Counted from the stretch's first letter, positions 16,122 through 25,500 are shown. The stretch: 39,648 nt of DNA from Halanaerobium sp. MA284_MarDTE_T2 (GCF_003337245.1 NZ_QPJE01000020.1:1-39648), one strand, 5' to 3'. Made by a program: numbers and translations. Notes: generated by a model not told the origin, from the sequence alone.

Positions 16122-17653
16122 TGGACTATATAAGTGGGGTAATTCAAGGATTTTTTGTATTATTGAATCCGGTAATATTTATACATTTAGTTCTGGGATT
16201 TTTAATTGGTACTTTTTTTGGAGCAGTACCTGGACTTACTTCTTGTTTAGCAATTGCTTTGCTTTTACCTATAACATATAGCATGGACACTACTGCTGCA
16301 TTGGTTATGTGTATGTCTATATTTATGTCGGGAATTTATTCTGGTAGTATAACTGCTACAACGATAAACATTCCAGGTGCTCCGTCGGGAATGATGACAG
16401 CCATAGAAGGTTATCCTCTAATGAAGAAAGGTGAAGGTGCAAAGGCATTAGGACACGCAGCTTTTGCTTCGATGGTTGGAGGTGCTATTGGAAGTATTTT
16501 ATTAATAATATTTGTACCTGTAGCTGCTCAGGTATCTTTATTGATTAAAACTCCTGGAAAATTTTCTCTTATATTTTTTGCTCTAGTAGTTATAATATTG
16601 GCACAGAGAGGAAAATCGTTTTCTAAAGGAGCTTTGGCAACACTTTTCGGAATACTTATTGGTACAATAGGTATTGATTTGATGGAGCCCGTTGCTCGTC
16701 TTACATTTGGAGTTACCAAGTTAACAGGAGGAGTACAACTAATGCCTGTTATTATTGGTACTTTTGCTATAAGTGAACTGCTGCTTCAATCAGAAACTGG
16801 AGATAAAAAAATTGCAGAAATAGAAGATGAAAGTATAAAGATTTATAGAAAAGATTTTATCCCAACTTTTAAAGAAATACGCGAGATAGGTGTTTGGAAA
16901 TATTTAAAGAGTTCTTTAATAGGATTTTTTACTGGTGTTTTGCCCGGAGCCGGTGGCTCTATGGCTGCTTTTGTTTCGTATGCAGAAGCTATAAGATCAT
17001 CAAAACATCCTGAAAAATTTGGTGGAGAGAGTATTGAAGGTATTGCATGTGCAGAAGCAGCAAATAATGGAATGTGCGGTGGAGCACTTGTACCAATGCT
17101 AACATTTGGAATTCCGGGTGATGCCACCAGTGCTATAGTTTTAGGTGTTCTTATAATTAATGGATTAAATCCTGGTCCACAGCTTTTGGAAAATCAGTTT
17201 CATTTAATTGCTCCTATGTTTGCAGCTCTTTTTATAAGCGCCATTGTTCTTCTTCCACTAACATTATATATATTTGGACCATATTATATGAAGATAGTGT
17301 CTATTAATAAAGGTGTTTTATATTCAAGTATTGCTGCTATTTCTATGGTTGGCGGATATGTATCAACTTATTCTGTGTTTCAAATGGGATTAACACTTTT
17401 ATTTGGAGTTTTTGCATATTTTTTACGCAAAAATAATTATCCCACTGTATCATTTCTTTTAGGTTATATATTGGGTGGTATGATGGAAGAATTTTTCAGA
17501 AGAGCACTTAATTTGAGTCATGGGAATATAATGATATTTTTTACAGAATGGGATAGTATAATATTCTTAGTTTTAACAGTTATCTTTATGTATTTTCTTC
17601 TCTTTAAAAAGACACCTCTTGCTAGTGAAGAGGTTTCAGTTAGCAGTGATTAG
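16121..17653 (+). CDS. tctA: Tripartite tricarboxylate transporter, large permease TctA
   Basis: This 510-residue permease has about ten to twelve membrane segments and the family's duplicated glycine-rich motifs: GAVPGLTSCLAIALLLP near residue 30 and GVLPGAGGSMAAFVSYA near 275, plus GIPGDATSAIVLG. The ATG at 16121 follows GGAGGG. A TTG three bases earlier is a possible alternative. TctA carries out ion-coupled uptake of the carboxylate delivered by TctC. It is the last gene of the AT-rich cluster; 129 bp follow before the next operon. Confidence 0.94.
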   Translation: MDYISGVIQGFFVLLNPVIFIHLVLGFLIGTFFGAVPGLTSCLAIALLLPITYSMDTTAALVMCMSIFMSGIYSGSITATTINIPGAPSGMMTAIEGYPLMKKGEGAKALGHAAFASMVGGAIGSILLIIFVPVAAQVSLLIKTPGKFSLIFFALVVIILAQRGKSFSKGALATLFGILIGTIGIDLMEPVARLTFGVTKLTGGVQLMPVIIGTFAISELLLQSETGDKKIAEIEDESIKIYRKDFIPTFKEIREIGVWKYLKSSLIGFFTGVLPGAGGSMAAFVSYAEAIRSSKHPEKFGGESIEGIACAEAANNGMCGGALVPMLTFGIPGDATSAIVLGVLIINGLNPGPQLLENQFHLIAPMFAALFISAIVLLPLTLYIFGPYYMKIVSINKGVLYSSIAAISMVGGYVSTYSVFQMGLTLLFGVFAYFLRKNNYPTVSFLLGYILGGMMEEFFRRALNLSHGNIMIFFTEWDSIIFLVLTVIFMYFLLFKKTPLASEEVSVSSD

Positions 17654-17782
17654 ATATGGGAAATTTAATTTTATTGTTTACAATATTTTAATATATTGCC
17701 TTAAATATGAATAAATTTTTGGAATATTTTATAAAGAATTTAACTTTAATAAAACTCATAATGACGAATAGGAGGGCCAGTT

Positions 17783-19246
17783 TTGAAAAAACAAAACTAC
17801 GATATTGCAATAATAGGAGGTGGTGTAGTCGGCACTGCCATTGCCAGAGAACTCAGCAGATATAAAACTGATGTATTGCTGATTGAAAAAGAAAATGATG
17901 TTGGCCAGGGGGCAAGCAACAGCAACAGTGGAGTGGTTCATTCTGGTTTTACAGCACCAGTCGGATCACTTAAAGCAGATGTATGTATGTACGGCAACAG
18001 CCATTTTGAAGAAATCTGCAGTGAACTGGATGTTCCTTATGAAAAAACAGGTAAGCTGGTAGTAGCTGTTGAAGAAAAACAGATTGCTGAACTGTACAAT
18101 CTGCAGTACATAGGTAGAAAAAATGGAGCAGAACTGTATATAGTTGGTGAAGATTTTATAGAAGAAAAAGAACCGAATATATCCGGTAAAGCAGCTATGT
18201 ATTCTCCCAACAGTGCGATTACAAGCCCATATGAGCTTACAATAGCCTTTGCAGAGAACGCACACCAAAACGGTGTAGAGATCAGCCTGAATACAAAGGT
18301 TGTAGAAATAAGCAAAAAGAATTCCAAATTCTCTGTCAAAACAGACAGGGGAGAAATACTAACAGATTATGTTATCAATTCTGCCGGACTTTATTCAGAT
18401 GAAATTGCAGCTTTTTCCGGTGAAGATAGATATAAAATATATCCCTGTCGGGGTGAATATTATGTACTGGATAAAAATGCATCAGGACTTATGTCCAGAC
18501 TTGTCTATCCGGTACCACCAGAAAATGCTGGAGGTTTAGGAATACACCTTACCCCGACTGTAGAGGGAAATATTTTGATAGGACCAAGCAATGAGTATAT
18601 TGATAGTGTTGATAATGAAGCAACTACAAAAGAAGTAATGGATAAACTGATAAAAGAAGCAAGAGATTTTCTTCCTAAAATAACCAGAGATATGGTAATA
18701 AGAAGCTATTCCGGTATCAGAAGCAAAATTGTTCCACCAGAAGTTGGTGGGTTTACAGATTTTGTGATAGAAAAAAGTCCTAAATATGATAACTTTATTA
18801 ACCTGATTGGAATTGAATCACCGGGACTTACTTCTGCACCGGGTATTGCAAAATATGTTGTAGAGATGATAGATGAAATGGAAAAATTAAGAGAAGATAA
18901 AGATTTTAAGAAAACAAGAAAAGGAATAACCAAATTTTATGAACTTCCCGAAGAAAAACAGAAAGAGCTTGCTGAAGACAATCCAAATTACAGAGAAATA
19001 GTATGCAGGTGTGAAAATATAACCAAACAGGAAATAATAGATGCTTTAAATAATCCGCTTGGAGTACAGACACTCAAAGGAGTTAAATACAGAGCCAGAG
19101 CTACTATGGGAAGATGTCAGGGAGGCTACTGTATGGCCAGAATAATAAAGATCATGCAGGATGAATTTGATATGGATCTGGAAGAAATTAAGCTGGAAGG
19201 CAATAACTCCAATCTGTTTGCTGGACAGGCAAAGGGGTGGGGATAA
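17783..19246 (+). CDS. FAD oxidoreductase with C-terminal [2Fe-2S] BFD-like domain (GlpA/L-2-hydroxyglutarate oxidase-like)
   Basis: This 487-residue flavoprotein has an N-terminal FAD site (IAIIGGGVVGTAIARELS), a DAO-fold body, and a C-terminal BFD-like iron-sulfur domain with cysteines in CRCEN and GRCQGGYCMARI. The DAO body resembles anaerobic glycerol-3-phosphate dehydrogenase GlpA and L-2-hydroxyglutarate oxidase; IHLTPTVEGNILIGPSN and IESPGLTSAPGIA fit the latter type. Either substrate is possible. No glycerol kinase or glycerol facilitator lies nearby, while a 2-oxoglutarate-type oxidoreductase does. The start is TTG after AGGAGGG. Codon use is less AT-rich than in the preceding cluster. 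It overlaps neither neighbour but lies 1 bp from the next gene. Confidence 0.82.
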   Translation: MKKQNYDIAIIGGGVVGTAIARELSRYKTDVLLIEKENDVGQGASNSNSGVVHSGFTAPVGSLKADVCMYGNSHFEEICSELDVPYEKTGKLVVAVEEKQIAELYNLQYIGRKNGAELYIVGEDFIEEKEPNISGKAAMYSPNSAITSPYELTIAFAENAHQNGVEISLNTKVVEISKKNSKFSVKTDRGEILTDYVINSAGLYSDEIAAFSGEDRYKIYPCRGEYYVLDKNASGLMSRLVYPVPPENAGGLGIHLTPTVEGNILIGPSNEYIDSVDNEATTKEVMDKLIKEARDFLPKITRDMVIRSYSGIRSKIVPPEVGGFTDFVIEKSPKYDNFINLIGIESPGLTSAPGIAKYVVEMIDEMEKLREDKDFKKTRKGITKFYELPEEKQKELAEDNPNYREIVCRCENITKQEIIDALNNPLGVQTLKGVKYRARATMGRCQGGYCMARIIKIMQDEFDMDLEEIKLEGNNSNLFAGQAKGWG

Positions 19247-19247
19247 A

Positions 19248-20492
19248 ATGATGAAAAAAGAACTTGTAATCATAGGAGCAGGACCGGCAGGATTAGCAGC
19301 CGCACTTGCTGCATATGAGGATGGAATTGAAGATATATTAATTATTGAAAGAGAAGAGAGACCGGGTGGAATCTTAAATCAGTGTATTCACGATGGTTTT
19401 GGTCTGCACAAATTTAAGGAAGTGCTGACAGGACCTGAATATGCACACCGCTATATAGATAAAGTTAGAGAAAAAGAATTAGAAATTATGACAAATACTA
19501 TTGTAACAGAATTAACAGATGAAAAAGAATTAAAAGCATTTAACGAAAATGACGGTATTCTCCACATAAAAGCAGAAGCTGTAATTTTAGCAATGGGAAG
19601 TAGAGAAAGAACAGCTGGTGGAATAAGCCTGCCAGGTGACAGACCTTCAGGTATATATACAGCAGGACTGGCACAGAATCTAATGAATCTGCAGAATATA
19701 CAGGTTGGCAAGAAAATTGTTATTCTGGGTTCTGGCGACATAGGTTTAATTATGGCAAGAAGGCTGACACTGGAGGGTGCTGATGTTAAAGCAGTACTCG
19801 AGATTATGCCTTATTCAAATGGATTAAGGAGAAATATTAACCAGTGTCTTGTTGATTATAATATCCCCTTAAAACTAAGTCAGACTGTAATAGATGTTAA
19901 AGGTGAAGACAGACTTGAGTCAGTTACTGCAGCAGAGGTTGATGAATCATTTAATCCAATTGAAGGTACAGAATATGAAATAGAATGTGATACTTTAATT
20001 CTTTCTGTTGGACTTATTCCCGAAAATGAGCTTTCTAAAAAGGCAAATGTTCAATTAGATGACACAACAGGTGGAGCAGTGGTGAAAGATAACCTGGAAA
20101 CAAATGTTGACGGAATATTTTCCTGTGGAAATGTTCTTCATGTACATGATCTGGTGGACTTTGTTTCTGATGAAGCAGAAAAAGCTGGTAAAGCAGCAGC
20201 TGAATATATTAAAAAAGGCCACAAATTGAACAAAGATAATATTTTTGTGGAAGCCGGAAGTGGAATAGGATATGTAATACCACAGGTTATTTCTAAAGAA
20301 AAAGATCAGATATTTTCTATGCGGGTTAGAAAACCGGATAATGAGAAAACTATAAAAATTGCAGCCGATGGAAAAATTCTTCATGAAGAGAATTTTGAAA
20401 AAGTAAATCCATCGGAAATGATAAAGATAAAAGTCAGCAGTGAAAAATTTAAACCACTGGAAAAATCAACGATAAAGGTGGTGGCTGAATAA
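19248..20492 (+). CDS. FAD/NAD(P)-dependent oxidoreductase, partner of the upstream flavoprotein
   Basis: This 414-residue protein has a pyridine nucleotide-disulfide-reductase-type fold. The FAD motif is IIGAGPAGLAAALAAYEDG, RPGGILNQCIHDGFG follows, and a second Rossmann motif (VILGSGDIGLIMARRLTLEG) binds NAD(P)H. FSCGNVLHVHDLVDFVSDEA marks the late FAD contact. Such proteins occur beside GlpA-like flavoproteins and DUF1667 in anaerobes and probably move electrons from substrate oxidation to a cytosolic acceptor. A longer frame starts at 19161, but it overlaps the upstream gene; GGGGTGGGG before ATGATG at 19248 decides the start. The stop overlaps the DUF1667 ATG. Confidence 0.86.
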   Translation: MMKKELVIIGAGPAGLAAALAAYEDGIEDILIIEREERPGGILNQCIHDGFGLHKFKEVLTGPEYAHRYIDKVREKELEIMTNTIVTELTDEKELKAFNENDGILHIKAEAVILAMGSRERTAGGISLPGDRPSGIYTAGLAQNLMNLQNIQVGKKIVILGSGDIGLIMARRLTLEGADVKAVLEIMPYSNGLRRNINQCLVDYNIPLKLSQTVIDVKGEDRLESVTAAEVDESFNPIEGTEYEIECDTLILSVGLIPENELSKKANVQLDDTTGGAVVKDNLETNVDGIFSCGNVLHVHDLVDFVSDEAEKAGKAAAEYIKKGHKLNKDNIFVEAGSGIGYVIPQVISKEKDQIFSMRVRKPDNEKTIKIAADGKILHEENFEKVNPSEMIKIKVSSEKFKPLEKSTIKVVAE

Positions 20493-20863
20493 TGACAGAA
20501 GAAAAAGATATTTCCTGTATATTATGTCCAAATGGATGTGATATAAAAATAAAATACCTGGATGATGAGATAATAGAAATTGAAGGTGCACTGTGTCCAA
20601 AGGGTAATGATTATGCAAAACAGGAAATTAAAAATCCAATGCGGACACTGACTTCTTCAGTGATGGTTGAAGGCGGGGATACTTCTCTTGTAAGTGTAAA
20701 GACTGATAAACCAGTTCCATTAGAAAAAGTAATGGATATTATGGATGTAATTGATGACCTGAGAGTAAAAGCCCCTGTTTCAGTAGGAGATGTTATTTTA
20801 GATTCTCCTGCTGGATTAGACTGCAGTATTGTTGCTACAAGAGAAGTTAAAATAAATATATAG
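20492..20863 (+). CDS. DUF1667 protein, iron-sulfur-like partner of the flavoprotein pair
   Basis: The 123-residue protein begins with CILCPNGCDIKI and has a further CPKG at about residue 35. These four cysteines could hold a metal or Fe-S cluster. It matches DUF1667, a family encoded with GlpA/GlpB-like flavoproteins. Its biochemical role is not established; an electron-carrying or assembly role is inferred. The TAATG overlap with the upstream stop shows it is the third gene of the operon. Repeat copy B begins 12 bp after its stop. Confidence 0.85.
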   Translation: MTEEKDISCILCPNGCDIKIKYLDDEIIEIEGALCPKGNDYAKQEIKNPMRTLTSSVMVEGGDTSLVSVKTDKPVPLEKVMDIMDVIDDLRVKAPVSVGDVILDSPAGLDCSIVATREVKINI

Positions 20864-20898
20864 ATAATAATAATTAATAATATTTCTGGAGGTGCAGT

Positions 20899-21033
20899 TT
20901 GCTTAAACATAAAAGAAAATTAGGATTAATAATCGGAATAGTGACTGCAGTAATTATAGCAAATGGTAATTTTGATGGACTATCAGCTGAAGGGTCAGGT
21001 TTAAATCCACTTGTACCTGCTTTACTGGTTTAA
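20899..21033 (+). pseudogene. Residual 44-codon in-frame fusion of the DASS gene ends
   Basis: The deletion keeps the frame: TTG start, the first 31 codons ending GLSAEG, then SGLNPLVPALLV and the stop. The intact GGAGGT site remains in front. The product would be a tiny peptide with one hydrophobic segment. I see no reason to think it is functional, but it could be translated. Confidence 0.7.
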
Positions 21034-21047
21034 TATAAAGATATTTA

Positions 21048-21077
21048 ATCCTGCTGGAATTTTCTGGCAGGATATTT
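21048..21077 (+). terminator. Copied hairpin terminator before the car promoter
   Basis: This is the same ATCCTGC...GCAGGAT hairpin as at 6912-6937, carried along in copy B. Here it separates the flavoprotein operon from the carAB promoter. Confidence 0.55.
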
Positions 21078-21101
21078 ATTTAAAGAAATATTCTAATCTG
21101 C

Positions 21102-21130
21102 TTGACTTATGTATGATGCTATGATATTAT
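21102..21130 (+). promoter_or_regulatory. carAB promoter
   Basis: TTGACT (21102-21107) and TATTAT (21125-21130) are separated by 17 bp. It begins 8 bp after repeat copy B ends, and transcription would start just ahead of the first PyrR-type site, giving a leader of about 260 bases. Confidence 0.75.
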
Positions 21131-21157
21131 TGGTGAAAATAAATTGTTCTTTAAATT

Positions 21158-21226
21158 AGTCCAGAGAGGCTAGTAAGGAAAAATATAGACAAAATTCCCT
21201 TCTTACTTGCCGTAAGAAGATTTTTT
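21158..21226 (+). promoter_or_regulatory. PyrR-type attenuator 1
   Basis: The AGTCCAGAGAGGCT element (21158-21171) matches the consensus loop of PyrR-binding RNA. A terminator hairpin follows: CTTCTTAC (21199-21206) with GTAAGAAG (21212-21219), then a run of six T. In this known mechanism, uridine nucleotide-loaded PyrR stabilises the anti-antiterminator so that the terminator forms. No gene separates it from the second attenuator. pyrR itself is not in the window. Confidence 0.88.
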
Positions 21227-21270
21227 ATTTAAATTTTTATTTAAAACTTAATATTATTTCCCTTTAAATC

Positions 21271-21367
21271 AGTCCAGAGAGACTGAAAAGGAGATATTTA
21301 AGAGCAAGGTAATATTTCGCCCTGCCAATTTAACTTCTTATCAGTTTATCTGGTGAGGAGTTTTTTT
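21271..21367 (+). promoter_or_regulatory. PyrR-type attenuator 2
   Basis: The AGTCCAGAGAGACT element (21271-21284) is flanked by CAGT/ACTG pairing. The terminator is a 13-bp stem with some GU pairs (21332-21344 with 21350-21362) followed by seven T starting at 21361. It lies 32 bp before the carA start. The two attenuators in series should give tighter pyrimidine repression than one. Confidence 0.88.
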
Positions 21368-21398
21368 ATTTCTAAAATATTTTAGCAGGAGGCTGATA

Positions 21399-22472
21399 AT
21401 GAAGAAAGCTAGGCTTGTTTTAGAAGATGGCAGTATTTTTAAAGGCAGCATATTTGGAGCAGAAAATGAAGCAGCTGGTGAAGTGGTCTTTAATACCAGT
21501 ATGACAGGATATCAGGAAATATTAACCGATCCCTCATACAAAGGTGAGATAGTCTGTATGACATATCCGCTGATTGGAAATTATGGTATAAATAAAGACG
21601 ACTTTGAATCTTCAAGACCACATTTAAATGGGTTTATTGTCAGGGAGTTTGCTGAAAATCCTGAAAATTGGAGAAGTAGAGAAAAGTTAAATGATTATCT
21701 GGTTAATAACAATATAACAGCAATCAGCGGTATTGATACAAGAGCACTTACGAAAATACTTCGCAGCCGGGGAACAATGAGAGGAATTATAACGGCTGAA
21801 CAAGAAACGGAAAATAAGTTAATAGAGAAAGCTAAGAATGTTCTCGGTCTTTCTGGAAGAGATCTGGTTTCACTGGTCAGCAGCAAAGATGTGCAGAAAT
21901 ATGGCAGTAATAATAAATACAGAGTAGTATTAATCGACTGTGGAGCAAAAGATAATATTAAAAATTCACTTTTGAAGCGTGACTGTGAAGTTATAGTTGT
22001 ACCGGCAGATATGTCTGCTGCTGAAATATTAGCATACAGAGCAGATGGGGTAATGATTTCCAATGGGCCTGGTGATCCGGATGATGCAGATTATGCTGCA
22101 GAAACAATAAAAAAACTGCTTGGAAAGCTGCCGCTGTTTGGAATCTGTCTCGGCCATCAGCTTTTGGGAAAAGCCTGTGGGGCGAAAACCTTTAGATTGA
22201 AATTTGGACACCGTGGAGCAAATCATCCTGTTAAAGATTTCAAAACAAATAAAGTTTATATAACTTCTCAAAATCATGGATTTGCACTTGATGATAAATC
22301 ACTTTCAGAACTTGATTTAAATTTAACACATGTAAATGTTAATGACGGTACTGTTGAGGGTATTGAACACAAAAAGTATCCAGCTTTTTCGGTACAATAT
22401 CATCCGGAGGCTTCACCTGGCCCGGAAGATTCGCATTATTTATTTGATCAATTTATAGAAATGTTTGATTAA
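21399..22472 (+). CDS. carA: Carbamoyl-phosphate synthase, small (glutaminase) subunit
   Basis: This 357-residue subunit hydrolyses glutamine and passes ammonia to CarB for carbamoyl-phosphate, used in pyrimidine and arginine synthesis. The N-terminal CarA domain (FNTSMTGYQEILTDPSY) and the class-I amidotransferase domain are complete: nucleophile Cys250 in FGICLGHQLLG, then HRGANHPV and the QYHPEASPGP His/Glu end of the triad. AGCAGGAGG precedes the ATG. Two PyrR-type attenuators upstream show the copy is controlled by pyrimidines. carB follows after 31 bp. Confidence 0.97.
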   Translation: MKKARLVLEDGSIFKGSIFGAENEAAGEVVFNTSMTGYQEILTDPSYKGEIVCMTYPLIGNYGINKDDFESSRPHLNGFIVREFAENPENWRSREKLNDYLVNNNITAISGIDTRALTKILRSRGTMRGIITAEQETENKLIEKAKNVLGLSGRDLVSLVSSKDVQKYGSNNKYRVVLIDCGAKDNIKNSLLKRDCEVIVVPADMSAAEILAYRADGVMISNGPGDPDDADYAAETIKKLLGKLPLFGICLGHQLLGKACGAKTFRLKFGHRGANHPVKDFKTNKVYITSQNHGFALDDKSLSELDLNLTHVNVNDGTVEGIEHKKYPAFSVQYHPEASPGPEDSHYLFDQFIEMFD

Positions 22473-22503
22473 AGATAATAAAACAGCACAATAGGAGGAA
22501 AAT

Positions 22504-25500
22504 ATGCCGCTGAGAAAAGATATCAAAAAGGTAATGGTTATTGGTTCAGGTCCAATTATTATTGGTCAGGCAGCAGAATTTGATTATTCGGGAAGTCAGG
22601 CCTGTCGTGCTTTAAAAGAAGAGGGTATTGAAGTTGTACTCATAAATAGTAATCCAGCAACAATTATGACAGATGAAAACATGGCAGATCGAGTATATAT
22701 TGAACCTTTAACTCTGGAGAGTATTACAGAGATTATAAAAAAAGAAAAACCGGATGGGTTGATTCCAACTTTAGGTGGTCAGATTGCTTTAAATCTGGCA
22801 ATTAATCTGGCAGAAACAGGTATATTAGAAGAGTTAAATGTAGAGCTTTTGGGAACTCCGATTTCCACAATAGAAAAAGCAGAAGATAGGAATACCTTTA
22901 AAGAATTGATGAATCAGATTGGAGAACCAGTACTGGAAAGTAGAACCGCTGAAAATATTGAGCAGGCTGCTGAAACTGCAGCTCGAATTGGCTATCCTGT
23001 GATTGTTAGACCTGCCTATACAATGGGAGGAACAGGTGGTGGAGTAGCAGAGAATTTAGAAGAGTTAAAAGAAATTGCTGTACGGGGATTTAAACACAGT
23101 TTAATTGGACAAATTTTGATAGAAAAAAGTATTAAAGGCTGGAAAGAAATTGAATATGAAGTTATGCGGGATGCCGGTGATAACTGTATAGTTGTCTGTA
23201 ATATGGAGAATTTTGATCCGGTTGGAGTACATACCGGTGACAGTATAGTTGCTGCTCCCAGTCAGACTTTAACAGACAAAGAATATCAGATGTTTAGAAG
23301 TTCAGCCCTGAAAATAATAAAAGCTTTAGGAATTGAAGGTGGCTGTAATGTTCAGTATGCACTGGATCCAGAAAGCTTTCAGTATTATATAATAGAGGTT
23401 AATCCCAGAGTAAGCCGCTCCAGTGCACTTGCATCTAAAGCAACAGGATATCCAATTGCAAAAGTGTCGGCTAAGATTGCTTTGGGATACAGGCTGGATG
23501 AAATAAAGAATGCGGTGACAGGTGAAACTACAGCCTGCTTTGAGCCAGCCCTGGATTATGTGGTATTTAAGATTCCACGCTGGCCTTTTGATAAATTCCA
23601 TTATGCTGATCGAAAACTTGGAACTCAGATGAAGGCCACAGGTGAAGTTATGGCACTGGAAAGAAGTCTGGAAGCCTCTATGCTGAAGGCAGTCAGATCA
23701 ATGGAGATTGGCTGCAGTGGTCTTTATATAGAAGAAAGTAAAGATTTAAGTGATAAGGATATCAGAGAACTTCTCAAAAAAGCAGATGACAGCAGATTGT
23801 TTATTATAGCTGAAGCTATGCGCAGAGGTTGGACTGTAGAAGAAGTATTTCAGATAACTGAAATAAGCACATTTTTTCTTAATAAAATAAAAAATATAAT
23901 TGATATAGAAAAAGAGTTAAATAAAGTTAATAGTGAAGGACCTGACAGACAGCTGCTGAAAAAAGCAAAAGAAAAGGGTTTTTCGGATAGAGAGATCGGT
24001 ATTTTTACCGGGAATACAGAAGCGAAAATTAAAAACATTAGAGAAAAGTATAAACTAAAACCAGTTTACAAAATGGTTGACACATGTGCGGCAGAGTTTG
24101 AAGCAGAAACACCTTATTATTATTCATCTTACGAAGAATATAATGAAGCAGAAGCAGCTGCGGAGAAAAAAGTAATTGTTCTTGGTTCTGGGCCTATTCG
24201 AATTGGTCAGGGTATAGAATTTGATTACTGCAGTGTCCACTCGGCCTGGGCACTTGCTGAAGCTGGATACGAATCTATCATTGTAAATAACAATCCAGAA
24301 ACTGTAAGCACTGATTTTGATACTTCAGATAGATTATATTTTGAATCACTTACAAAAGAAGATATTATACACATTGTAGATAACGAAAAGCCAGAAGGGG
24401 TAATTGTCCAGTTTGGGGGTCAGACAGCAGTAAATTTGAGTAAAGATCTGGCAGATGAAGGGGTTAATATACTTGGCACACCAATAAATTCAATCGATCT
24501 GGCAGAAGATAGAGAACGATTTATTAAATTGTTAAAGAAAATCAATATTCCCGTTCCAGATGGCAGGATGGCACTGTCGCTGAATGAAGCAGAAAAAATT
24601 GCCAAAGAAATAGAATACCCGGTACTGGTTAGACCCTCTTATGTGCTCGGTGGGAGAGCTATGGAAGTTGTATATAATAAAAATGAATTAAAAGAATATA
24701 TGGCAAATGCAGTTAAAGTTTCTGCAGACCGGCCGGTATTAATTGATAAGTACTTAATAGGAAATGAAATTGAAGTTGATGCAGTCTCTGATGGTGAAAC
24801 GGTTATAATTCCAGGTATAATGGAACATATAGAAAAAGCTGGGGTTCACTCTGGAGATAGTATAGCTGTTTATCCTCCACAAAAACTTTCTGAAGAATTA
24901 AAAGAAAAGGTGTCCGAATATACCATCAAACTTGCAAAAGAATTAAAAATAAAAGGTGTATTAAATATTCAGTATGTTGTCAGCAATAATAAGGTATATG
25001 TAATAGAAGTTAATCCTCGCTCAAGCAGAACAATTCCCTATTTGAGCAAAGTTACTGGTGTACCAATGATAGAGCTTGCCACAAAAGCTATTCTGGGCCA
25101 TAAATTAAAAAATATGGGCTGGAACAGTGGAATTATTCCTGAAAAACCCCATACAGCTGTAAAAGTTCCGGTCTTTTCGTTTTCCAAACTTGCCAGGGTT
25201 GACACCAATTTAGGTCCAGAGATGAAATCCACGGGAGAAGTTTTGGGACTGGCAGAAGATTATGAGACAGCATTATATAAAGGTTTAACAGCAGCAGGAA
25301 TAGAAATTCCTCAAAAAGGAAAAATACTTGCCACAATTGCAGATAGTGATAAAAAAGAATCTTTAAATTATATTAAAGAATTTGTTGAACTTGGATTTGC
25401 GGTAGCTGCAACTGAAGGAACAGCAGCTGTGCTTAAAGAAGAAGGTATTAAAGTTGAAGATATCAAGAAGATATCTGAGGGATCACCGAACTCTGTTGAA

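Larger units (their letters stand above)
20876..21094 (+). repeat. Direct repeat, copy B: internally deleted DASS gene with RBS and terminator
   Basis: Positions 20876-20993 equal 5678-5795, and 20986-21094 equal 6850-6958. The join falls on the octamer GCTGAAGG, which occurs at both deletion ends in copy A. Microhomology deletion of 1062 bp, an exact multiple of three, explains it. Both copies end at the same base before diverging, so the C-terminal shortness of the gene predates the duplication. Confidence 0.93.

Noticed and set aside
17783-20863. Calling the flavoprotein trio glpA-glpB
   Set aside because: Similarity to GlpA-type proteins is real, but no glycerol kinase or facilitator is near and L-2-hydroxyglutarate oxidases share the same fold, so I left the symbols empty.
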